Shown here: positions 35,020 to 42,201 of the stretch, piece after piece
How positions within the stretch are numbered: position 1 is the stretch's first letter
Layout of the letters: the number at the start of each line of letters is the position of its first letter
Source of the DNA: Agarivorans sp. Toyoura001
GTDB lineage: Bacteria; Pseudomonadota; Gammaproteobacteria; Enterobacterales; Celerinatantimonadaceae
Reading direction: 5' to 3'
Assembly (NCBI RefSeq): GCF_005405585.1
Contig: NZ_BJEQ01000011.1
Span: forward strand, 91,988 to 155,987
DNA: 64,000 bases
Program-made: the position numbers and the translations under genes
The notes under the pieces: model-generated
Database searches by the model: none
What the model was told of the DNA's origin: nothing
What the model saw: the letters and a program-made list of their open reading frames with translations, nothing else

Positions 35020-35187
35020 CTAGTTATAGTCTTCATCAATGTATCGTTCTAACTGCTTTCGTTCGTTGTATTCATCAATGCGCCGACGGGCACGGGCCTT
35101 GTCGCGTTGGTTTTTGTGACTTTTTGCGTTATGGCTCAGGTCTTCTTCTTCCCATTCGTCCATATCGTCATAGCGTGATCGTTTCAT
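35020..35187 (-). CDS. PA3496-family small protein (55 residues)
   Basis: Short ORF read directly from the DNA, ATG at 35187, TAG at 35020. The product is very charged: an acidic N-terminal half (YDDMDEWEEED) and a basic helix with ARARRRIDEYNERKQLERYIDEDYN at the end. That RRRI-E-x(n)-R-L-x-DY pattern is the hallmark of the PA3496 family (putative envelope integrity), usually found as tiny stand-alone genes. A hairpin terminator follows. The 412 bp to its right contain the cytochrome b561 promoter and no other gene that I can see. Confidence 0.8.
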   Translation of the reverse strand: MKRSRYDDMDEWEEEDLSHNAKSHKNQRDKARARRRIDEYNERKQLERYIDEDYN

Positions 35188-35535
35188 AAGCTTGCTCCAA
35201 GCCTTATTTCATCGGGACTGATCAGCCCAACTTCTTGATTTTCTCGCGGTTGCGAGACACGCAAAATGTGCAGTAAAAAGTATAGTAGGTAAAATGAATA
35301 TTTTGTTACTGCAGTGTTACCGCTAAAGTGACCCACAATCTCTCTTAAGCGCTTGTCAGTTAGCTCTTGATTAGAAGACAAAAATCCCACTGGCTGCTAG
35401 CTTTAGAAATCGATAAAACTGAAAACAAGTAGAGCTTATCTTCACTTATTGTTGGTTTTTTGCTGTAAAAGTAAATTTTAAAGCGATTTTCTTTCTAATT
35501 GTTCGAAAGCTTTTTCACATAAAATTCAATTTTTT

Positions 35536-35563
35536 TCGACACTTTTTTAAGCGATGCTATAAA
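35536..35563 (+). promoter_or_regulatory. Sigma-70 promoter for the cytochrome b561-yceI operon
   Basis: TCGACA (35536-35541), 16-bp spacer, TATAAA (35558-35563): one mismatch in each hexamer. It predicts a start near 35570 and a 30-nt leader carrying AGGAG before the GTG at 35600. The sequence upstream is very AT-rich with T-tracts, resembling an UP-element. Confidence 0.6.
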
Positions 35564-35599
35564 AAGAAGAGATTGTTGAACAATGTACAAGGAGAGCTG

Positions 35600-36151
35600 G
35601 TGAGTATTCGCAATACTGAACAAGGCTATGGTTGGGTAGCTATTGGCTTACATTGGCTGGTAGCGTTGAGTGTATTTGGGCTTTTTGGCCTAGGCTTGTT
35701 TATGGTTGACCTTAATTACTATTCTAGCTGGTATCAAACTGCGCCAATGATCCATAAAAGCGTGGGTATATTGTTATTTATGGTGATGTTGTTTCGTTTG
35801 CTGTGGCGTGGGCTTAATCCGCACCCAGTAAGCCCAGAGAATCATCAGCAGTGGGAAAAAACCGGCGCTAAAGTAGGCCATTTCCTACTTTATTTAATAC
35901 TGTTTTGTTTAATGATTTCGGGCTACTTGATTTCAACAGCCGATGGGCGCGCCATTTCAGTATTTGAATGGTTTGAGATCCCTGCAACCGTGACTGGAAT
36001 CAATCAACAAGAAGAACTGGCTGGAGATGTTCATGAAATTCTAGCGTGGACATTAATCGCCTTAGTTGCTGGCCATGGGTTAGCAGCACTTAAACACCAT
36101 TTTATAGACAAAGACAGCACCTTAGTTCGGATGTTAAAACCCACTAAGTAA
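35600..36151 (+). CDS. Cytochrome b561 family protein (YceJ-like)
   Basis: Four-helix diheme membrane cytochrome, 183 residues. Helix-borne His residues appear in IGLHWLVAL (about 17), MIHKSVGILL (about 50), and near the C-terminus VHEILAWTL and AGHGLAALKHH. The start is GTG 35600, with AGGAG 6 nt upstream; the longer open frame from TTG 35573 has no ribosome site. It precedes yceI by 21 bp, the same pair as E. coli yceJ-yceI, so electron transfer connected with the YceI lipocalin-like partner is plausible. Confidence 0.92.
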   Translation: MSIRNTEQGYGWVAIGLHWLVALSVFGLFGLGLFMVDLNYYSSWYQTAPMIHKSVGILLFMVMLFRLLWRGLNPHPVSPENHQQWEKTGAKVGHFLLYLILFCLMISGYLISTADGRAISVFEWFEIPATVTGINQQEELAGDVHEILAWTLIALVAGHGLAALKHHFIDKDSTLVRMLKPTK

Positions 36152-36172
36152 ATCGACTAAAAGGGACAAAAA

Positions 36173-36751
36173 ATGAAAACACAGTTAAAAGCCGCTTTGC
36201 TACTTGCTAGCACAATGGGATTGGCTTTACCGGCCAGCGCTGCCGATTACACCATTGATACTCGTGGCGCGCATGCTTCAATCAATTTTAAAGTGAATCA
36301 CTTAGGCTACAGTTTTGTCGTGGGGCGTTTTGATACCTTTAGCGGTGATTTTAGCTATGACCAAACAGCGCCAGAAGCGACTAAGGTTAATGTGAAAATT
36401 GATGCCACTTCAGTCAACTCAAATCACGCAGAGCGTGATAAGCACATTCGTAGCGACGACTTTTTAGCGGTAGATCAATTCCCTGAAGCTAGCTTTAGTA
36501 GCACTAAGTACCAAGCCAACGGTGACGATGGCGGCAAGCTATACGGCCAACTTACCCTTCGTGGTGTGACTAAAGAGATAGTGATTGACGTCACTAAAGT
36601 TGGAGAAGGTAAAGACCCATGGGGTGGCTACCGCGCTGGATTTGTAGGTTCTACAGAGTTGGTAATGAAGGACTTTGGCATTCCTACAAACTTAGGTCCA
36701 AGTTCAACCACGGTTGCGATGGACTTGGTGATTGAAGGTATCAAAAAATAA
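36173..36751 (+). CDS. YceI family periplasmic isoprenoid-binding protein
   Basis: Secreted lipocalin-like barrel binding long isoprenoids such as ubiquinone-8-type chains. A signal peptide ends at SASA (about 23); the mature part begins ADYTIDTRGAHASINFKVNHLGYSFVVGRF, the YceI signature, and carries DKHIRSDDFLAVDQFPEASF and VEGxGKDPWGGYRAGF. 192 residues is normal. Co-transcribed with the b561 gene and followed by a terminator. Confidence 0.94.
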   Translation: MKTQLKAALLLASTMGLALPASAADYTIDTRGAHASINFKVNHLGYSFVVGRFDTFSGDFSYDQTAPEATKVNVKIDATSVNSNHAERDKHIRSDDFLAVDQFPEASFSSTKYQANGDDGGKLYGQLTLRGVTKEIVIDVTKVGEGKDPWGGYRAGFVGSTELVMKDFGIPTNLGPSSTTVAMDLVIEGIKK

Positions 36752-36763
36752 GCAATGTGTGAG

Positions 36764-36786
36764 GCTGTCCATCTGGGCAGCTTTTT
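36764..36786 (+). terminator. Terminator of the b561-yceI operon
   Basis: GCTGTCC (36764-36770) pairs with GGGCAGC (36775-36781) through one G-U pair, 4-nt loop, then five T, 13 bp after the yceI stop. The remaining intergenic DNA up to 37069 is AT-rich and I see nothing further in it. Confidence 0.75.
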
Positions 36787-37069
36787 ATGCTTTACAGTTA
36801 TCTCCCTCCTAACGCTTTCTGCAGCCCGTAAATATGATTATATTAGCTTTTGTTTAGTTTTCTCTGAAACTGTTTTCAGGGCTAGATGTTTCATAATTAT
36901 GTTGATCAAGTTATCAGATTGAATATAAATGGTTGATTGATATCTTGAATTTGAGCTTAGCCCTAGTTATTTGATACTACAAAGTTTACCCTTGTTGAGT
37001 TTATTCATTTCAATATCTGTTGAGGTATTGAGTAATGGTGCCTACTAACTGAACACAGGGAGTGTTTTT

Positions 37070-37405
37070 TTGACTATCAGCATAATCATCGGCTTGGTTG
37101 CATTAGCAGTATTGGTTTTTCGTCTAAGACATATTCAGTATACCTTTGTATGTGAATTACGCTCGGGCAAGGTCAATGTAATTAAAGGGCACGTTCCAAG
37201 TTCATTTATTCATGATTGTCGTCAAATGATGCGCGGCCGCAAGGTGGTTGGTTTAGTGAAAGGTCTTAATTCTGATGGCAAGATGCACTTACGCTTCTCT
37301 CGCTCTATTGCCCAATCAGACCAAGTACATTTAGAGAAACAGTTTCCACATAAGCTATATAGCAGCAAACATTCAGATATAAACGGTAGTGTCTCGTTAG
37401 ACTAG
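37070..37405 (+). CDS. DUF3634 family membrane protein
   Basis: Unknown function, 111 residues with one N-terminal helix (about 2-18) and a cytoplasmic beta-rich domain. The family pattern is LRSGKVNVIKGHVPSSFIHDCRQMM, then a short loop, GKMHLRFSRSI and QFPHKLYSS. The start is TTG at 37070, chosen because AGGGAG lies 7 nt upstream; no ATG is near. Found alone, ended by the hairpin at 37420. Confidence 0.72.
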   Translation: MTISIIIGLVALAVLVFRLRHIQYTFVCELRSGKVNVIKGHVPSSFIHDCRQMMRGRKVVGLVKGLNSDGKMHLRFSRSIAQSDQVHLEKQFPHKLYSSKHSDINGSVSLD

Positions 37406-37419
37406 ATAACAGCTAAAAT

Positions 37420-37447
37420 AAAAAAGCCCGGTTCAACCGGGCTTTTT
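37420..37447. terminator. Bidirectional terminator between DUF3634 and glycosyltransferase genes
   Basis: A GCCCGG/CCGGGC stem (37426-37431 with 37437-37442) with flanking runs of A and T on both sides sits between two convergent stops. Confidence 0.85.
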
Positions 37448-38451
37448 TATTTGGCTTTCGAAAACATACTGAGCGGAGCTGGTGAGGCTTTTTCCTCTAC
37501 ACCTTTAATGGGGTCCCACACCGGTTTAATAAATGAACGCAACTTAGTGGCAATACGTACCGCCATATTCGCGCCATTGACCGGAATGTATATCCAACGC
37601 GAAAATAAAAATACCTTGCGACGAAAAACCCACAAGTACATAGCTTGCTCTGAGTAAAAGCGGTAACCCCAACGTTGTTCAAATAAGCGCGAAGAGGCTT
37701 CCGTATATTTAGGGTGCCAACGGAAAAAGAAAAACTTCATGTCGTACCACGCCATGCGAGTTCCTAAGTTGTCAAAAATAACCACGGAGTCTGGTTGAGT
37801 GACAATTTTGTAGCCTTTTTGTCTAAGCTGAATACCAATATCGATATGTTCACGGATTACCATATCAGGCAGTTCTATATCCAATAATGCTTTAGTACTG
37901 AATAGTACGCCATGTAACTCAAACATCTCGCTGTCTTGAATACCTTGTGGCAACTCTTCTGGCAGGGAGCGGCGGAAGGACTTATGTTCAATTAAGTAAT
38001 CTTCACCTTGGTAGTCAATGGTATGCACTGCGTTAGTGAATAAGTGGTTGCGCAACTCCGCACCCTTATCTACCCCTTCTTTTTCCAAGGTAACCGGATT
38101 GATAACCGCAATACTTGAGTCTGAGTTGGCGATCTCTAATAGTGGGGGCAGCCAATTAGGGGTAACGTTAGAGTCGTTATCAAGAAACATCACGTAAGGC
38201 GTATCGATAAGCGGACGTACATTTTGCATGGCTTGAATTGGCGAGATTAATCCATAACTTAATAGCTCAGCGTTGTCGCGCTGGTCCAATTCTTTCACTA
38301 TTTGTTTTCTTAGCGAGGCTGGATAGTCCAGATCAATCACTTTCAATACAAAAGGATGCTCAGTACAAAGGTATAAGTTACGAATGCAACTGATGATGCC
38401 CGAATATCTATCTCGCGGGGTAATGACAACGGTAATCGCGGAATTATCCAT
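37447..38451 (-). CDS. Family 2 glycosyltransferase
   Basis: GT-A fold, inverting transferase, 334 residues. N-terminal ITVVITPRDRYSGIISCIRNLY is the GT2 nucleotide-binding start; the DxD-like metal site is FLDNDSNVTPNW around 92-103, and the acceptor-side motif may be IREHIDIGIQLRQKG near 195-210. No membrane helices. Starts 11 nt after the stop of the GT4 gene and is likely co-transcribed with it. Sugar and acceptor unknown; probably surface polysaccharide or LPS. Confidence 0.85.
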   Translation of the reverse strand: MDNSAITVVITPRDRYSGIISCIRNLYLCTEHPFVLKVIDLDYPASLRKQIVKELDQRDNAELLSYGLISPIQAMQNVRPLIDTPYVMFLDNDSNVTPNWLPPLLEIANSDSSIAVINPVTLEKEGVDKGAELRNHLFTNAVHTIDYQGEDYLIEHKSFRRSLPEELPQGIQDSEMFELHGVLFSTKALLDIELPDMVIREHIDIGIQLRQKGYKIVTQPDSVVIFDNLGTRMAWYDMKFFFFRWHPKYTEASSRLFEQRWGYRFYSEQAMYLWVFRRKVFLFSRWIYIPVNGANMAVRIATKLRSFIKPVWDPIKGVEEKASPAPLSMFSKAK

Positions 38452-38462
38452 ATCGCTCTCGC

Positions 38463-39560
38463 TTATTCTTCCATGATGAGTTGATGAAAAGTATTTAGGT
38501 ATTTGTCGATCATATGTTGCTTATTAAACTTCGACTCAATGCGTTGTTTGGCCGCCGCGCCAAACTGGTCACGTAGCTGGCTTGACTCAATGAGCTTAAC
38601 TAAAGCCTGTTCTAGAGCCTCAGGGTTAGCGGCAGGCACTAAATAACCCGTTTCCCCGTTCACTATAATGTCAGGGATTCCGCCAACGTTGGTTGCTACT
38701 ACCGGAGTATGATGCAAACCCGCCTCGATGAATACTAGACCAAAGGCTTCTTCAAGAGACGGCTGTACAAATATATCAGCAGCTTCCATCCACAAAGAAG
38801 AGTTACTAATTTGTCCTAGAAAATGCACCTGCTCTTGCAGACCCATTTTATCTCTATAGCGCTGAATTACCTGGGTGTCTTTGGCTGAACCGCTACCGGC
38901 AATATAAAGCTGGCAGTTGTATTTATCACTGATCTGTTTAAAGGCTTTGAGGGTATCTTGGTGGCCTTTAATTCGTCCGAGGTGGCCAGCACTAAATAGC
39001 ACTATTTGGTCGCTAGGCAGATCGAGTTGCTGGCGAGCACGAGCAAAGCCAACATGTTCAATCTGGGTATCAATACCCCCATGGTTAGCCAAGCAACGTT
39101 GCTCACTTAAGCCTAAATTACTGATGAGTAACTGGCGGCGCTGCTCAGACACGGCAATAAAGCGGCTGGTTAAACGCATGAGCAAACGGTTTACTTTGTT
39201 GCGTTGGTAATAACGCAATATAGAGCGATGAAAGGTAAGAACCGTAGGCACGCCACATATTTTAGCGGCAAAGCCAGCCCAAATCATACTGCGGTCGCAA
39301 TGACAGTGAATCAGATTAATGCGGTGTTTGCGAATGAGTTTTATCAAATTGTACATTATACAGGGGCCATCGAATGCTTTGGTGTTAAGCACCACTAAAC
39401 CCTCTGGTTGGCAAGACTCCAGCTTTGCAGCTTTAAAACTGACAGGCAGCACAAAAACCCCGTTTTCTTGCAAGCCTTCAACGGTTGTTATGAATCTTAC
39501 TGTACGACCACCTCGTTCGAGGCTTTGTACAACCTCCAACACTCGCAGCGATTCATTCAT
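38463..39560 (-). CDS. Family 4 glycosyltransferase
   Basis: GT-B fold retaining glycosyltransferase, 365 residues. It starts RVLEVVQSLERGGRTVRF (typical sugar-acceptor lobe), has SAGHLGRIKGHQD in the donor lobe near 190-202 and the E-x7-E motif in PSLEEAFGLVFIEAG near 268-282. Upstream partner of the GT2 gene and divergent from another GT4. No polysaccharide polymerase or flippase is nearby, so the product cannot be named. Confidence 0.88.
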   Translation of the reverse strand: MNESLRVLEVVQSLERGGRTVRFITTVEGLQENGVFVLPVSFKAAKLESCQPEGLVVLNTKAFDGPCIMYNLIKLIRKHRINLIHCHCDRSMIWAGFAAKICGVPTVLTFHRSILRYYQRNKVNRLLMRLTSRFIAVSEQRRQLLISNLGLSEQRCLANHGGIDTQIEHVGFARARQQLDLPSDQIVLFSAGHLGRIKGHQDTLKAFKQISDKYNCQLYIAGSGSAKDTQVIQRYRDKMGLQEQVHFLGQISNSSLWMEAADIFVQPSLEEAFGLVFIEAGLHHTPVVATNVGGIPDIIVNGETGYLVPAANPEALEQALVKLIESSQLRDQFGAAAKQRIESKFNKQHMIDKYLNTFHQLIMEE

Positions 39561-39673
39561 TTATTCAATCCTTCGACAAAAAATTAACAATTTCTTTGAG
39601 TTAGTGAGTGTTCCTTCACTCGTAACTGACTTATCATACAGGCACTAAGGATAGTCAAGTAAGTAATAGTATT

Positions 39674-40765
39674 GTGAATAAATCGTTAAGTAAAAAGATA
39701 TCTCATGTGGTGAGCAGTTTACAGGTGGGTGGCGCAGAGCGATTTGTTATCGATTTATGTATCGAACAGCGTGAACAAGGTTTAGAGCCAGACATTATTT
39801 CTTTAGGCCATCACGATGACCCTTTGATTGCAGTGGCGGAAGGTTTAGGTATCAAAGTCACTGTCGTTAAAGGAATGAAGGGCCTTGTGCAATGGCGCTT
39901 ATGGAAGGCCTACCGCAACCAGCCGATTATTCATATTCACTCTCCTGCTGTATTAATGGTATCGCTACCTATTTTGCCTTTGTGTCTAGAGCGCAAAATT
40001 GTGTATACCCGACATGGTGCCGCTAAGCTCTCGACTAAACGCTGGCGTAGGGTGCATCAATTTGCCCGCCGTTATATCGACAGTATTTGCTTTGTGTCTG
40101 AAGAAGGACAGCAGATTTTTCACGATGTGAATGGCTGGGAGCATGTTGATTCTTCGGTGATTGATAACGGAATAGCAATGCCGCGAGAGCAAGAAGTCGT
40201 TCCCCATCCACAAGATGGCCGTTTGCGCATTGGATCAGTAGGGCGAATGGTGAGTTTAAAGCATCAAATTAGCCTGTTGCAGGCAGTTGCTCTATTACCT
40301 GAAGATATTCAGCAGAAGGTGGAAGTGCACTTTTTTGGCACTGGCGACCAAATGCCTAAGCTGCAAACCTTTAGTCAACAGCATTTAGCACAGTCTACCG
40401 TGGTATTTCATGGTTTAGAGAGTGATAGAAGCAAGATCTATAACCGCTTTGAGCTACTGGCTGTTACCTCAGAAACTGAAGGCATGTCGTTAGCGATTAT
40501 GGAAGCGATGGCCTACAAACGCGCAGTAGTGGCCAGTAAAGTGGGTGGCAATGGTGTATTAGTGAAAGAGCAGTTAAACGGTTGGTTATTTGATTTTGAT
40601 GATAGCGACAGCTTGGCTCAAATTATTCAACAAGCCTTAGCGCATGCTGAGACCTTAATCGACTATGGCAAAGCAGGGCGAGAACGGGTGCTTGAAGAAT
40701 TTTCATTACAGCGCACGCAAAACCAATATCAAAAAGTCTATCAAGACGTAGGCACTAGTATTTAG
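39674..40765 (+). CDS. Family 4 glycosyltransferase
   Basis: Second GT4 enzyme, 363 residues, divergent from the previous one (113-bp gap). Signature: SSLQVGGAERFVIDLC at the start, IGSVGRMVSLKHQ near 185-200, and the E-x7-E region TSETEGMSLAIMEAMA near 265-280. The start is GTG at 39674 without an obvious ribosome site; no closer ATG is in frame. Likely acts with the two neighbouring transferases on the same glycan. Confidence 0.87.
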   Translation: MNKSLSKKISHVVSSLQVGGAERFVIDLCIEQREQGLEPDIISLGHHDDPLIAVAEGLGIKVTVVKGMKGLVQWRLWKAYRNQPIIHIHSPAVLMVSLPILPLCLERKIVYTRHGAAKLSTKRWRRVHQFARRYIDSICFVSEEGQQIFHDVNGWEHVDSSVIDNGIAMPREQEVVPHPQDGRLRIGSVGRMVSLKHQISLLQAVALLPEDIQQKVEVHFFGTGDQMPKLQTFSQQHLAQSTVVFHGLESDRSKIYNRFELLAVTSETEGMSLAIMEAMAYKRAVVASKVGGNGVLVKEQLNGWLFDFDDSDSLAQIIQQALAHAETLIDYGKAGRERVLEEFSLQRTQNQYQKVYQDVGTSI

Positions 40766-40767
40766 CG

Positions 40768-41019
40768 TTACACGGCTCTAAGAGACGGCTTAGTGATTTT
40801 AGCTGCAGACGATTTATTGCTAAAGGTATTTGGCAAGGGCGTGTTTAAGGCTCGTTTAATCTTTCGAAGGGACCACAAACAAAATGCCGCGGTGGCAAAA
40901 ATCGATAAGGCCACTGCGATATGTTCGAGTTCACTTAGTGCATTGCTGGTATTTGCAGCTTGTACTTGGCTAACAAGGGCCAAGTTTGCCGCTGCAATAA
41001 GCATCATTGATAAACGCAT
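40768..41019 (-). CDS. Small exported/membrane protein under a Fur box
   Basis: An 83-residue protein with a signal peptide (MRLSMMLIAAANLALVSQVQA) and one more hydrophobic helix (HIAVALSIFATAAFCLW) followed by a basic tail. I know no family. The ATG has TAAGG 7 nt upstream. Upstream lies a perfect Fur-type palindrome between a good promoter and the start codon, so iron-repressed expression is expected. A + strand ORF over the same bases lacks these features and is taken as a shadow. The 3' end is 3 bp from the convergent GT4 stop. Confidence 0.7.
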   Translation of the reverse strand: MRLSMMLIAAANLALVSQVQAANTSNALSELEHIAVALSIFATAAFCLWSLRKIKRALNTPLPNTFSNKSSAAKITKPSLRAV

Positions 41020-41027
41020 AATAAGCC

Positions 41028-41062
41028 TTAAGTTAAATGATAATTATTATCATTTAACTTAA
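41028..41062. promoter_or_regulatory. Fur box within a 35-bp perfect palindrome
   Basis: TTAAGTTAAATGATAAT, one central T, and its exact inverse span 41028-41062. The inner TGATAAT-T-ATTATCA is the ideal 7-1-7 Fur recognition sequence. It lies 9 bp upstream of the small membrane-protein start and downstream of the predicted transcription start, where binding would block elongation or initiation. The full-length symmetry is more than Fur needs and could also form an RNA hairpin. Confidence 0.8.
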
Positions 41063-41070
41063 GGTGTTCG

Positions 41071-41098
41071 GTAATATAAAGCAAGTCTTTTATGTCAC
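41071..41098 (-). promoter_or_regulatory. Promoter of the Fur-box gene
   Basis: On the minus strand GTGACA (41093-41098), 16-bp spacer, TATTAC (41071-41076). A start near 41064 puts the whole Fur palindrome in the first 40 transcribed bases. Confidence 0.5.
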
Positions 41099-41106
41099 GT
41101 CTGCGC

Positions 41107-42012
41107 TTACATATGTAGTTGTTGTACTTTAAACATTCGTTTTGCTTCCGTTATCACCAAGTCACGCAATGGGTTCTCCGAAGTATCGTTACGCCATACA
41201 AACGATAGCGCCCTTTCAATATTCAGCTCTGGTACGTTTAAGCGCACCAACTCTCCTAACTCTAGGGCTTTAATCACATCTAAATAAGGTAAGCAGCTAA
41301 GGTAGTTGTTGTTTGCTACTAGCGAGCGTAATACCGGAACGTGTTCATATTCGCGGTGTACTTTTAAAGACTCAATGGTGCCTTGAATGGCGCTATCAAA
41401 TACTCGGCGTGTGCCTGCGCCTTGTTCTCGCAATACCCAACTGGCTTGTTCTAGCTGAGAAACACTTACCCGTTCTAGTTTGGCGTAAGGGTGGTGAGCA
41501 GCTGCCACAATCACCAAGTGGTCGTTACACCATACCTGATGGGCTATTCTATCGTCGTCACAGCGGCCTTCAATTACACCTAACTGATAGTCATAGTTTA
41601 ATAAACCATTAATTACTTCAGCGGTGTTTTCTACGGAGAAGCTAATTCTAAGTTGCGGGAAGTTACTATCAACTATGCTGATAAGATCTGGAATTAAGTG
41701 CTCAGCAGCTGTTTGGCTGGCACATAATTGCAGTTCACCACTCACTAAATGCTGATCGGCAAACCCTTCCTCAATCTGCAAGGCATCTAACAATAATTGT
41801 TTCGCTTTTGGTCGTAACCATAAACCCCACTGGCTAAGCACCATGCGCTTTCCGCGGCGATCGAATAACGGTTTACCTAATAGCTTTTCTAGCTGAGCTA
41901 AAGACATGCTTGCCGCCGATTGGGTAAGGGCTAGGTGGTCTGCGGCTGCACTTACACTCCCATGGGTGGCCACTGCTTCAAAAACGGTGAGCTGTTTTAA
42001 AGAATAACGCAT
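41107..42012 (-). CDS. LysR family transcriptional regulator (YeiE-like)
   Basis: 301-residue LysR protein. The N-terminal helix-turn-helix SLKQLTVFEAVATHGSVSAAADHLALTQSAASMSLAQLEKLLGKPLFDRRGKRM is close to YeiE-type regulators; the effector domain begins near 90. Start at ATG 42012 with GGAG 6 nt upstream; the ORF could extend four codons further. It is divergent from the FNT-CBS gene with a clear inverted repeat in between, so it very probably controls that channel. Confidence 0.92.
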   Translation of the reverse strand: MRYSLKQLTVFEAVATHGSVSAAADHLALTQSAASMSLAQLEKLLGKPLFDRRGKRMVLSQWGLWLRPKAKQLLLDALQIEEGFADQHLVSGELQLCASQTAAEHLIPDLISIVDSNFPQLRISFSVENTAEVINGLLNYDYQLGVIEGRCDDDRIAHQVWCNDHLVIVAAAHHPYAKLERVSVSQLEQASWVLREQGAGTRRVFDSAIQGTIESLKVHREYEHVPVLRSLVANNNYLSCLPYLDVIKALELGELVRLNVPELNIERALSFVWRNDTSENPLRDLVITEAKRMFKVQQLHM

Positions 42013-42075
42013 TAGTCGCTCCAAAGAGAAAAGTTAAGGGCTTAGTTTGCCTGCTGACCATAGTAAGCATAGGCG

Positions 42076-42094
42076 CTATCAAAAGTATTGATAG
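42076..42094. promoter_or_regulatory. LysR-type operator between lysR and the FNT-CBS gene
   Basis: CTATCAA (42076-42082), 5-nt spacer, TTGATAG (42088-42094): a perfect inverted repeat of the T-N11-A LysR kind, 64 bp upstream of the regulator and 108 bp upstream of the channel. The half-sites point the opposite way to an FNR site. Confidence 0.6.
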
Positions 42095-42201
42095 TGGTCA
42101 TAAAAATTATCCGCTTACCAGCGAAAGTTATTCTCGCTAAGGTAATAACACGTTTAGCCACTAGCGACTTTAGTTGCTTGTTATTACAGGTTTTAGTGTA
42201 A

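Noticed and set aside
35188..35390. Small minus strand ORF in the gap before cytochrome b561
   Set aside because: No ribosome site or recognisable protein pattern; overlaps the PA3496-type gene start.
40793..41062. 89-codon + strand ORF opposite the Fur-box gene
   Set aside because: The minus strand ORF has a signal peptide, ribosome site, promoter and Fur box; this one has none.
42076..42094. FNR/CRP-type site in front of the FNT gene
   Set aside because: Half-sites are ATCAA...TTGAT, the wrong orientation and spacing for FNR; fits a LysR operator.
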